Below are positions 1 to 6,563 of a DNA stretch of 64,000 nt, piece after piece. Origin of the DNA: Bacteroidaceae bacterium. GTDB taxonomy: Bacteria; Bacteroidota; Bacteroidia; Bacteroidales; Bacteroidaceae. Numbering within the stretch: position 1 is the stretch's first letter; every line of letters starts with the position of its first letter. The translations under genes and the position numbers were made by a program. The stretch is from NCBI GenBank assembly GCA_017965425.1, contig JAGCPY010000089.1, positions 1-64,000 of the forward strand, read 5' to 3'. A model generated the notes under the pieces. The model searched no databases. It saw only the letters and a list, made by a program, of their open reading frames with translations, and was not told where the DNA came from.

Positions 1-2
1 AA

Positions 3-554
3 GAAAAAGAAAGAGAAAGAACCACCACCACCACCAAGCGCGCGCGTGAGAACGAAATCGACATCCAGAAGTTCATCGACTACTTCAACAAACAAGTCAC
101 GGACCACCACGCACGCATCCCCAAAATACAGCGCATTGAGGGCAAGCGCCGGGAAGCCCTCAACGCACGATGCCGCGAGTATAAGAAGCCCAAGCTCATT
201 GAAATGATTCAACACGCAGTGCACAGCACCTTCCTCAACGGAGGCGGAAACAAAGGGTGGGTCGCCAACATCGACTGGCTGCTGGCACCCTCCAACTTCC
301 TCAAAGTCATCGAAGGCAACTACGACAACATCCGTGGAGCTTTCAAACCCTACACCCAGGACGATGTCCGCAGGGCTACGGCACGAATCATCGAGCAGGA
401 AAGACATCAAGAACTGCAGCGCCAAATCGAGGAACGACAAAAGAAATGCGTCACCTACGAGAAATATCTCCAGATGCTCAAAGAAGGACTCATAAAACCA
501 CCAGAACAACCACCCTCCAGCCCAAAACCTGAAACCCTGCAACGTGAAACCTGA
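3..554 (+). CDS. C-terminal part of a phage/mobile-element-type replication protein (partial)
   Basis: The frame is open from the left edge to TGA at 552-554, so the start lies outside the window; an internal ATG at 204 is unlikely to be the start because the frame stays coding-like before it. The part seen has a basic, Thr-rich stretch, then the motif around NGGGNKGWVANIDWLLAPSN followed by FLKVIEGNYDN. This resembles the conserved C-terminal block (W-x-A-x-FDWL ... NF-x-K-x-LEGNY) of phage replisome-organiser and DnaD-like proteins. A charged helical tail and a Pro-rich end follow. The role in replication is inferred from that block only. It may be the edge of a prophage or integrated element, but nothing else in the window supports one. 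Confidence 0.6.
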   Translation, partial: EKERERTTTTTKRARENEIDIQKFIDYFNKQVTDHHARIPKIQRIEGKRREALNARCREYKKPKLIEMIQHAVHSTFLNGGGNKGWVANIDWLLAPSNFLKVIEGNYDNIRGAFKPYTQDDVRRATARIIEQERHQELQRQIEERQKKCVTYEKYLQMLKEGLIKPPEQPPSSPKPETLQRET

Positions 555-568
555 AACCCTCATACATA

Positions 569-606
569 CAACGTGTACACCTTCCACCCCGAAGGTGTAC
601 ACCTTA
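569..606. repeat. 22-bp repeat array 1 (2 units)
   Basis: Two 16-bp cores, at 569-584 and 591-606, are separated by a 6-bp spacer (CACCCC). The inner 12 bases of the two cores (GTGTACACCTTC and GAAGGTGTACAC) are reverse complements, so the pair can fold into a 12-bp stem with a 6-nt loop. It lies just after the stop of the upstream gene. It is the first of eight arrays with the same 16+6 layout in this window. A transcription-end role is possible, but no T-tract follows. Confidence 0.75.
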
Positions 607-740
607 TTATATATACGCCTGCACCTTCCCGACAAGCGGAAAATCCCTTCCAGCCACCTCGCGAACAACAGAACAACAGAAAAAACAAGGGATTTAAGGT
701 AATTTAACAGGGGGGGGTAAACTAACGTTAAAAGAATGCG

Positions 741-748
741 TACCTTTG
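741..748 (+). promoter_or_regulatory. Bacteroidetes -7 box (TACCTTTG) for the OMP at 796
   Basis: TACCTTTG matches the Bacteroidetes sigma-ABfr -7 consensus TAnnTTTG. It lies 47 bp before the ATG at 796. No clear TTG element is seen 19-21 bp upstream; that region holds a run of eight G (710-717). The box rules out an upstream start at 736, which would lie before the transcription start. Confidence 0.6.
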
Positions 749-795
749 CACCAATTTCAAAACCATTTATTGTAAACTATAAATTTATAACAGTT

Positions 796-1383
796 ATGAA
801 GAAACTATTCTTTATTGCCACACTGCTTTTGGCAGGTGTGTTAGGAGCTCAAGCTCAGTTTATGGACAAAAGAGCTCGTTTTGGTGTCACTTTAGATCTG
901 AATGTGGCAAAGTTGTCTGGAGAAGACCTTACCAATAAGCTTGGCGCGGCCATTGGTTTCAAGGGCAATTACTTGTTCACGAACAATGTGTTTATGAACT
1001 ATGGGCTCAAATGGAGCATGAAGGGCTTCAAGATTGATGGTTTAAAAGATTTCAAAGGAACAGCCCATTATTTCGACATCCCTATTCACGTGGGCTTGCG
1101 CTATCCTTTCGGCTATGATGGTTCAACAGCCGTGTATGCCGAGTTCGGCCCTTATGTCGGCGTTGGTCTGGCAGGAACTTTTGAATATGGTAATGGCCGA
1201 GACGGCGATTATTTTGACGATGATGCAAGCCGCTTTGATTTTGGTTTAGGCTTCGGCGTGGGCTTTACTTATAAGGCTTTTGACCTTCATCTTGGCTACG
1301 ATTTCGGTCTGGTCAATGTGATAGATGCTTCAGATGATCCCAAGAACAGGGTTCTGTATGTAGGTCTTGGCTTTATGTTCTAA
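796..1383 (+). CDS. PorT-like outer membrane beta-barrel protein
   Basis: A 195-aa precursor begins with a clear signal peptide (MKKLFFIATLLLAGVLGAQA, cleaved before Q). The mature part has alternating hydrophobic/aromatic strands and Gly-rich turns, and ends in F (GLGFMF), as beta-barrels often do. This fits the small PorT/OMP_b-brl class of Bacteroidetes outer membrane proteins; no ligand or function can be assigned. The start was set at 796 because the frame upstream runs through the promoter. The next gene (a lipoprotein) begins 50 bp downstream, so the two may be co-transcribed. Confidence 0.75.
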   Translation: MKKLFFIATLLLAGVLGAQAQFMDKRARFGVTLDLNVAKLSGEDLTNKLGAAIGFKGNYLFTNNVFMNYGLKWSMKGFKIDGLKDFKGTAHYFDIPIHVGLRYPFGYDGSTAVYAEFGPYVGVGLAGTFEYGNGRDGDYFDDDASRFDFGLGFGVGFTYKAFDLHLGYDFGLVNVIDASDDPKNRVLYVGLGFMF

Positions 1384-1433
1384 CATCTAATCATGAAGTA
1401 GCAGAATCTTTGCTTAATTATAAAAAAATCAAG

Positions 1434-2417
1434 ATGACAACAAAAAATGTATTAAGTCTGTTGGCCGCTTCTACACTTCTTGTGAGTTGCGGAGCCACCC
1501 AGTTCGCTATCACAGATAGCGGCGAAAGCCTCACGGCATTAACAAAAGTAACGGATAATGAAGAGCCATGCGTATCGCCTTATGGTGGTGACAATGGCAA
1601 GGATCTTTTCTTTGCAGCATGTGAGAGTCGTAACTACTACAACATCTTCAAGAAGGAGAACCCCTTCTCCAGTGCCATGAGCCAAAAGACAAGTGGCAAG
1701 AACTTCAACCTCTCTCCAGCATATAATGCTGTCGCGGACAAAATAGCCTTCCGTTGCCAGCTCGAGGGTGCATCCACTTCTGATATCTATATGATGAACA
1801 ACAATCAGGGCAAGGCACTCACGCAAATAACCGAGAGTATGAATGCCTTTGAGGATAATCCCTGTTTTAGTCCGGATGGCAAGTTCCTGGTTTATGATAA
1901 GACCGTTAGCACTTACTATCGTCAGGTGACTCCAGGGAGCCTGCTCTTCGGAATGGGAGCGGCTAACCTCCTCGTCGTCCAGAATTCGGAAATTTGGATG
2001 AGAAACCTGTCCACTGGTGAAAGCATCCTCTTGGGCAATGGCTCGCAGCCAGCATTCTCACCCGATGGACAAAGCCTGGTTTTCACCAAATATTCTTCAG
2101 ATGCCCGCAGTTGTAGTATCTGGACAATGAGCACAGATGGCAGTAATCAGGTGCAGGTGACAGATGCCAAGAAGGGATATGCTTTCCATCCACGTTTCAG
2201 CCCAGATGGCAAGCGTATTGTCTTCGATGCTTCTCGCAAGGATAAGAAGGACTCCGACATTTACATCATAGATGTAGATGGTAACAACCTGATTCAGGTG
2301 ACGGCCAATAAGTCCTACGATGGCCAGCCCTATTGGACAACAGACGGATATATCTACTTTGTATCCGACCGTGGTGGTCGCGTTGGCAATCGTCAGATTT
2401 GGAGATTTAAGCTCTAA
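1434..2417 (+). CDS. TolB-like PD40 beta-propeller lipoprotein
   Basis: A 327-aa lipoprotein: the N-terminus (MTTKNVLSLLAASTLLVSC) has a lipobox with Cys19. The body carries several PD40/WD40-like blades, visible as repeats of (F/S)SPDGK-x-(I/L)-x-(F/Y) near residues 145, 205, 255 and 300, followed by D-I-Y/W strands. These are typical of TolB-type six-bladed propellers. A scaffold or binding role at the envelope is likely; an enzyme role is not indicated. ATG 1434 is preferred over an upstream TTG because it gives a clean signal peptide. It follows the OMP gene and is followed by a hairpin at 2460. Confidence 0.75.
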   Translation: MTTKNVLSLLAASTLLVSCGATQFAITDSGESLTALTKVTDNEEPCVSPYGGDNGKDLFFAACESRNYYNIFKKENPFSSAMSQKTSGKNFNLSPAYNAVADKIAFRCQLEGASTSDIYMMNNNQGKALTQITESMNAFEDNPCFSPDGKFLVYDKTVSTYYRQVTPGSLLFGMGAANLLVVQNSEIWMRNLSTGESILLGNGSQPAFSPDGQSLVFTKYSSDARSCSIWTMSTDGSNQVQVTDAKKGYAFHPRFSPDGKRIVFDASRKDKKDSDIYIIDVDGNNLIQVTANKSYDGQPYWTTDGYIYFVSDRGGRVGNRQIWRFKL

Positions 2418-2459
2418 ACTGGACGAATAGGACTATTTATTTATACATTTACCCTTTCT

Positions 2460-2492
2460 GCGGCTGCTTTCACGTGAAGTGACGGCAGCCGC
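2460..2492 (+). terminator. Hairpin downstream of the PD40 lipoprotein
   Basis: GCGGCTGC (2460-2467) pairs with GCAGCCGC (2485-2492) around a 17-nt loop that itself contains TTCACGTGAA. Only a weak T-rich tail (CTCTTTG) follows. A transcription terminator is likely by position but not certain. Confidence 0.45.
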
Positions 2493-2563
2493 GCTCTTTG
2501 AAAGGCAGTTCAGAAACTGTGTCGGAAGAAAACGATGCGGTTGTTTGGGCTTGAAAAAGAAAC

Positions 2564-2590
2564 GACCGCCTCAGTTGATGTGAGGCGGTC
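2564..2590 (-). terminator. Intrinsic terminator of the TonB-domain gene
   Basis: GACCGCCTCA (2564-2573) and TGAGGCGGTC (2581-2590) form a perfect 10-bp stem with a 7-nt loop. On the minus strand it is followed by GTTTCTTTTTC. It lies 25 bp past the stop of the gene at 2615-3493 and suits termination of that gene. Confidence 0.75.
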
Positions 2591-2614
2591 GGTAATGGTT
2601 GATGAATAAAGCGT

Positions 2615-3493
2615 TTACGGCTCTTTTTTCTTCTCTGGATTTGAAAGCCGGAACATGATGGGAAGGTTGTAGCGCGAACGAACGGGCTTTCCGCCTAGCA
2701 TGGCTGGTTTCCACTTGGGCATTGCCTGTATGACGCGCACGGCTTCCTTGGAGAGCAATGGATCGGGTGAACGGACGGCTTTGACGTCAACGATGGAACC
2801 GTCGGTGTTGACGACGAACTGCACGAAGACGCGCCCCTGTATGCCTTTTTGCTGGGCCTCGGCAGGATAGCGTATGTTTTGTGCGAGCCAGGCGTAGCAG
2901 GCTTGCTCTCCATCGGGGAATTGTGAAGGGACCTCGACGACTTCCATGATTTTGCTGTCGGCGACCGCTTCCTGTGAACCCTCGGTTGGGTGTGCTTGGT
3001 TGAGAGACCCCTGTGATCCCCCGGCGGGGGAGGCTTGGTTGTCGTCGGCAGAGAGTTTGAACATGACGGGCAGGTTGAACCGTGAACGCACGGGCTTGTT
3101 GCCTTGCATGGCTGGTGTCCACTTGGGCATTGTCTGGATGACGCGCACGGCTTCCTTGGCGAGCGATTCGTGGGGCGAGCGGATGGCTTTCACTTCGGAG
3201 AGCGAACCGTCTTTTTCGACGATAAACTGCACGATGACGCGGCCCTGTATGCCCTGTTCAATGGCTTCGGCAGGATAACGTACGTTCTGTGCGAGCCATT
3301 CGAAGCAGGCTTTATCGCCGCCGATGAATTGTGCGTTGGTTTCGACGGTGTCGTCATAGATTTGTTTGTTGGTAGATGTCTGGGCGTGAAGGAGGGCCGT
3401 GTGTCCCGAAGTCAGCATCAGGCAGAGTGTGGCAAGGAACGTTCTCACGAGCATTGTGAGAGCGGACGGTTTCTGTAGGTTTTTCTTTTCCAT
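2615..3493 (-). CDS. Protein with two tandem TonB C-terminal domains
   Basis: A 292-aa protein has an N-terminal hydrophobic segment (about residues 11-37, signal or anchor) and then two copies of the TonB C-terminal domain, near residues 55-150 and 190-285. Each copy carries W-LAQN-(I/V)RYPAEA, GIQGRV-x-VQF-(I/V)V, (K/T)DGS and W-x-PAM-x-(G/N)-x-KPVRSR-(F/Y)NLP. The two are close enough to be a recent internal duplication. TonB passes energy from the inner-membrane ExbB/ExbD complex to outer membrane receptors. This protein lacks a long Pro-rich linker, so it may be a periplasmic TonB-like protein rather than a standard transducer. It stands alone, ending in its own terminator. Confidence 0.8.
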   Translation of the reverse strand: MEKKNLQKPSALTMLVRTFLATLCLMLTSGHTALLHAQTSTNKQIYDDTVETNAQFIGGDKACFEWLAQNVRYPAEAIEQGIQGRVIVQFIVEKDGSLSEVKAIRSPHESLAKEAVRVIQTMPKWTPAMQGNKPVRSRFNLPVMFKLSADDNQASPAGGSQGSLNQAHPTEGSQEAVADSKIMEVVEVPSQFPDGEQACYAWLAQNIRYPAEAQQKGIQGRVFVQFVVNTDGSIVDVKAVRSPDPLLSKEAVRVIQAMPKWKPAMLGGKPVRSRYNLPIMFRLSNPEKKKEP

Positions 3494-3547
3494 TGTTGTT
3501 TGTTGATCTTTTTGGTTGGTTTTCGGTCTTGTTAAATTGTTTCCGTC

Positions 3548-4105
3548 TTAATCCTCGTTTTCGTCGCCGTCGTCGTCATCATCAAGGTCGAAGTCGAAAT
3601 CGCTGAAGAAGACGGGCGTGCTGGCGGCAGTGTCGGCGAAGTCGTCGAGGGCTCTGCGCTCTTTCTTCGTGGGGCGTCCGGTGCCGCGTGCTCGTCCGAC
3701 GAAACCGCTGATGCGGTTCATTTCCAGTAGCTCGTATTGTTCGGGAGAGGTGACGTTCTCGAGGATTTCCGGGATGAGCTTGGCGCCGACTCGGTGCTCG
3801 ATGGCTTGGAGGATGCGGAAACTGTAGGTGATAGGCGGCTTGCGAACGTCAATCACATCTCCTGCCTTCACCATGCGTGAGGGTTTCATCTGCGCGCCGG
3901 CGATGCTAACCTGCCCTTTCTTGCAGGCGGCAGCGGCGAGGGTGCGTGTCTTGAAAATGCGTGCGGCCCACAGCCATTTGTCCAAATGGGCCTGCCTTCC
4001 TCCCCGCTCCTCCCTTGCAGAGTGAGGAAAGGACCCTCCCCCCTGTCCCTCCCCTGTAGGGAGGGGAGTGGTTACTTTTGAATGGTTGTTATGGCTTGAG
4101 TCCAT
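3548..4105 (-). CDS. hslR: S4-domain RNA-binding protein, Hsp15-like, with element-derived N-terminus
   Basis: A 185-aa protein. Residues about 37-90 form the S4 domain (LDKWLWAARIFKTRTLAAAA, then KKGQVSIAG and VKAGDVI). This matches Hsp15/HslR, which binds the large ribosomal subunit with stalled nascent chains. The family is usually about 130 aa. The extra length comes from an N-terminal stretch containing PLPTGEGQGGGSFPHSARE, encoded by a palindromic repeat element, and an acidic tail (DFDFDLDDDDDGDENED). The start codon itself lies in the interval between the element's two arms (4032-4160). The stop of pth is 15 bp upstream on the same strand. Confidence 0.85.
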   Translation of the reverse strand: MDSSHNNHSKVTTPLPTGEGQGGGSFPHSAREERGGRQAHLDKWLWAARIFKTRTLAAAACKKGQVSIAGAQMKPSRMVKAGDVIDVRKPPITYSFRILQAIEHRVGAKLIPEILENVTSPEQYELLEMNRISGFVGRARGTGRPTKKERRALDDFADTAASTPVFFSDFDFDLDDDDDGDENED

Positions 4106-4160
4106 ATCTTAAAATGTTTTTACTCTCTTCCCTGCGAGGAAGGGGCAGAGGGGAGGGACT
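4032..4160. mobile_element. Paired palindromic (MITE-like) element 1, pth/hslR junction
   Basis: Left arm 4032-4085: GACCCTCC outer end, stem CCCTCCC/GGGAGGG at 4047-4065, inner end GTGGTTACTTTTG. Right arm 4122-4160 is inverted and ends GGGAGGGACT. Read on the minus strand, the element covers the last codons of pth (tail [12 protein letters not shown]), the junction, and the start codon and first ~20 codons of hslR. A second degenerate arm-like stretch (about 3999-4030) lies next to it. Confidence 0.75.
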
Positions 4161-4752
4161 GTTCCTTATTCTTCCTGTTCAGCTGATTCATGGCCATCTG
4201 AATGCCTGCCAGGCAGAAGGTCTTGATGGCTGCGGAGGTTTCCTTGGTGCGTTCTGGGATGAGGGCCTCTTCCTCGGGCGGGAAGGTGCTGAGGACGTAA
4301 TCGGCCTGCTGACCCTTGAAGAAGTCGTTGCCTATGCCGAAGCGGAGGCGGGCATACTGCTGTGTGCCGAGGATTTGTGCGATGTGCTTCAGTCCGTTGT
4401 GTCCGGCGTCGCTGCCAGCGGGTTTCATGCGCAGCTGTCCGAAGGGAAGGGCGATGTCATCGACGCAGATGAGGAGGTGAGGGAGTTCGATTTTCTCCTG
4501 CTGCATCCAGTAGCGTACGGCATTGCCGCTGAGGTTCATATAGGTGGTGGGCTTCAAGAGGATGAGCTGTCGTCCCTTGACGCTGATGCGTGTGACGAAG
4601 CCGTAGCGCTTGTCTTCCCATACGGTGGCGTTGCCTTTTTCTTCGTTGACGGAGGCAGCCAGTGCATCAACCATACGGAAACCGATGTTATGACGTGTGC
4701 CCTCGTATTCACGTCCCATGTTGCCCAGACCGACGATGAGGAATTTTTCCAT
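4120..4752 (-). CDS. pth: Peptidyl-tRNA hydrolase
   Basis: Pth releases tRNA from peptidyl-tRNA dropped by the ribosome. The 210-aa protein begins [20 protein letters not shown]; the catalytic His is in TRHNIGF, and the Asn/Asp substrate-binding residues lie in [21 protein letters not shown] and DAGHNGLKH. All are intact. The frame stays open to 4842, giving 30 extra residues (containing [15 protein letters not shown]) that are encoded by a palindromic element arm; homologues start at the ATG chosen here, but the longer form cannot be excluded. The C-terminal tail is also element-derived. The gene follows rplY on the same strand, a common Bacteroidetes order. Confidence 0.9.
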   Translation of the reverse strand: MEKFLIVGLGNMGREYEGTRHNIGFRMVDALAASVNEEKGNATVWEDKRYGFVTRISVKGRQLILLKPTTYMNLSGNAVRYWMQQEKIELPHLLICVDDIALPFGQLRMKPAGSDAGHNGLKHIAQILGTQQYARLRFGIGNDFFKGQQADYVLSTFPPEEEALIPERTKETSAAIKTFCLAGIQMAMNQLNRKNKEQSLPSAPSSQGRE

Positions 4753-4759
4753 AGGAATG

Positions 4760-4984
4760 GAAGACTCGGACTCTCTCTCCGTCCTCCCTAAAAGGGAAGG
4801 ACCGGTCACCTTTGCTACAAGTTTTTTTAGGAATGCAAACATTAAAGAGAGTTAAGTCGTATTTTGAAAATCAAATATTAACCTAAATGAAGAAGACGCA
4901 AAGTCCATGTTGTGTTCCTTGCGTCTTCATATCTTGTCTTGAAGGTAGTTCCTCCCCAGCTTGATGGGGAGCGGTGAGGAGGTC
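4760..4984. mobile_element. Paired palindromic element 2, rplY/pth junction
   Basis: Left arm 4760-4815 begins GAAGACTC, has a CCTCCC/GGGAAGG stem and ends GGTCACCTTTGC. Right arm 4941-4984, inverted, reads GAAGGTAGTTCCTCCCC ... GGTGAGGAGGTCT. The ~125 bp between holds the rplY terminator hairpin and an AT-rich stretch likely to be the pth promoter region. This is the widest short pair and its arms are more degenerate than most. Confidence 0.6.
4892..4928 (-). terminator. Hairpin after rplY
   Basis: GAAGACGCAA (4892-4901) pairs with TTGCGTCTTC (4919-4928) around a 17-nt loop. On the minus strand TTCATTTAGG follows. It sits 59 bp past the rplY stop and probably ends that transcript. Confidence 0.55.
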
Positions 4985-4986
4985 TA

Positions 4987-5589
4987 TTATGCCTGAGCTT
5001 CCTCAGCGCTGGCGGCGCTGCGTGCGTTACGTGTCATCTTGACTTGGCATACGACGACGCTGGGGCTGGTGACGATTTCGAGGCCCTCGAAGCTGAGTTC
5101 TCCGACCTTGATGGTCTTGCCGAGTTCAAGGTGTGTCACGTCGATGTCGAGGCGCTCGGGGATAGCCGTGTGCACGGCCTTCACCTTGAGTTTGCGCACG
5201 CTGGCAGCGAGTTTACCGCCGGCCTTGACGCCCTCTGCGAGACCGTTGAGGCGGATGGGCACTTCCATGACGATGGGCTTCTCGTCGGTGATCTGGTAGA
5301 AATCCACGTGCAGGATGTTGTCCTTGACGGGGTGGAACTGTGCTTCCTTGAGGATGGCGAGGCACTGGTTGCCATCGATGTCGAGCTTCACGGTGTGGAT
5401 GTCGGGCGTGTAGATGAGCTTGCGGAGCTCAGATTCTGTTGTGCTGAAAGCGAAAGCCTTGGGCAGACCTTTCTCGTCCTTCATTTCGCCATAGACATTG
5501 CAGGGGATGAATCCCTGCTTGCGGAGCAGTTTGGCAGCCTTCTTGCCGCCGACCTCACGGGCAGTGCCCTTGATTTCAATTGTTTTCAT
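4987..5589 (-). CDS. rplY: 50S ribosomal protein L25/Ctc
   Basis: A 200-aa long-form (CTC) L25 that binds 5S rRNA in the large subunit. The N-terminal L25 domain (residues ~1-90) has REVGGKKAAKLLRKQGFIPC and the VNLDGK-like strand VKLDIDGNQCLAILKEAQFH with HPVKDNILHVDFY. The C-terminal TL5-type domain (~95-180) has VPIRLNGLAEGVKAGGKL. The Ala/Glu-rich end (SAASAEEAQA) is usual. Length fits the Bacteroidetes family. It is transcribed toward pth, with a hairpin between. Confidence 0.95.
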   Translation of the reverse strand: MKTIEIKGTAREVGGKKAAKLLRKQGFIPCNVYGEMKDEKGLPKAFAFSTTESELRKLIYTPDIHTVKLDIDGNQCLAILKEAQFHPVKDNILHVDFYQITDEKPIVMEVPIRLNGLAEGVKAGGKLAASVRKLKVKAVHTAIPERLDIDVTHLELGKTIKVGELSFEGLEIVTSPSVVVCQVKMTRNARSAASAEEAQA

Positions 5590-5810
5590 TTCGTTTAAGT
5601 TTTGTGTTACTCTAAATTAAGTTTGTTTTGCTTAATTCGCCATCACACGATCGCCCGAGGGCGTGGATGTGCTCAAAAGCGGGCGCAAAGGTAGATAAAA
5701 TAGTTGAAAGTTTAAAGTTTAAAGAGGAAAGATTTGTCTTTTGCACGCATATTTTCCTCTTTTCCCTCGTTTTTTCTGCTCTTCTCACGCTTCGTATCAC
5801 AATAAATGTG

Positions 5811-5818
5811 TATCTTTG
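5811..5818 (+). promoter_or_regulatory. -7 box TATCTTTG for the toxin-antitoxin pair
   Basis: TATCTTTG matches TAnnTTTG, 35 bp before the ATG at 5853, in an AT-rich, gene-free stretch between the divergent rplY (start 5589) and the antitoxin. No good TTG at the expected distance. Confidence 0.5.
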
Positions 5819-5852
5819 GAGCCGAAAAAGAAGAATACAAAGCCATACAGAC

Positions 5853-6245
5853 ATGGAAACAAAGGAACCCGCAGCACCCTATTATACCCGCCCGAAGATG
5901 CAGTTCATGCGTCAAGCCATCATACGTGGCATCGAACAGGAAAACGACGTGCAGCAGTTGGAGCAGCTCTACGCGCGCTATAACCCCTTGGGCAAGACCT
6001 TTGAGGAGGAAGTGGCCGAGGCCCGTGCGTGGGCGGAAGCACACTTTGAGCCGGAGGACGTGGAGGAATTGGCCAAAGTGGATTTCACCGTGGGGCACGA
6101 CCCCGAGGAATGGAACTGGAATCCGCCCACGACAGACGAGGAATGGGAACGGCAAATCGCCGAATGGGAGGAGGAAGAGAAGATGGACGGCTGGATTACG
6201 CTCGAAGAGTTTGAACGCCGCTACGCAAAACTTCTTGACCCATGA
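5853..6245 (+). CDS. Probable antitoxin partner of a RelE/ParE-type toxin
   Basis: A 130-aa, very acidic, Trp/Glu-rich protein (EEVAEARAWAEAHFEPEDVEE; later EEWERQIAEWEEEEKMDGWI) without a recognised domain. Its role is inferred from position: its stop overlaps the start of a ParE/RelE-like toxin by ATGA (6242-6245), the usual antitoxin-toxin arrangement, and its charge suits neutralising a basic toxin. It is longer than most RelB/ParD antitoxins, and no ribbon-helix-helix or HTH segment is obvious. The start is the first ATG after the promoter; the open frame extends further upstream through the promoter. Confidence 0.6.
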   Translation: METKEPAAPYYTRPKMQFMRQAIIRGIEQENDVQQLEQLYARYNPLGKTFEEEVAEARAWAEAHFEPEDVEELAKVDFTVGHDPEEWNWNPPTTDEEWERQIAEWEEEEKMDGWITLEEFERRYAKLLDP

Positions 6246-6547
6246 AGTTCGCAGTCTCACCTCTTGTCCGAAGACAATTCGAGGAACGGGCTCAATGGTA
6301 TGAACATTATCGGGGTAAGGACTTTGTAAAAAGCTTTGCCCAGAATATTTTTTCCACCTATCGCGCCATCGCCCAAATGCCCACCATCGGACGCATTGAG
6401 CAGAAAGGCAAGAGAGCCACTTATCGTTCCTTCCTCGCCCATCCGGGATGCCGCATCTACTACGTACACGACCAGACGCTCATCCGCATCCAACGTCTCC
6501 ACTTCTCGGCTATGGAAACGCCACCGTCAACACTCAACCGAAACTAA
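6242..6547 (+). CDS. RelE/ParE-family toxin
   Basis: A 101-aa basic protein with the ParE/RelE fold pattern: helix (VRRQFEERAQWYEHYRGKDF), helix (FAQNIFSTYRAIAQMPTIGR) and the terminal strands with RSFLAHPGCRIYYVHDQTLIRIQRLHF. The family includes mRNA interferases (RelE) and gyrase inhibitors (ParE); the sequence does not decide between them. It overlaps its acidic partner by 4 nt. The large secreted protein starts 17 bp later, so read-through is possible. Confidence 0.8.
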   Translation: MKFAVSPLVRRQFEERAQWYEHYRGKDFVKSFAQNIFSTYRAIAQMPTIGRIEQKGKRATYRSFLAHPGCRIYYVHDQTLIRIQRLHFSAMETPPSTLNRN

Positions 6548-6563
6548 AAACAGACATAACAAT

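Noticed and set aside
5612-5854. Minus-strand 80-aa frame in the rplY/antitoxin gap
   Set aside because: It runs across the promoter of the toxin-antitoxin pair and has no coding features.
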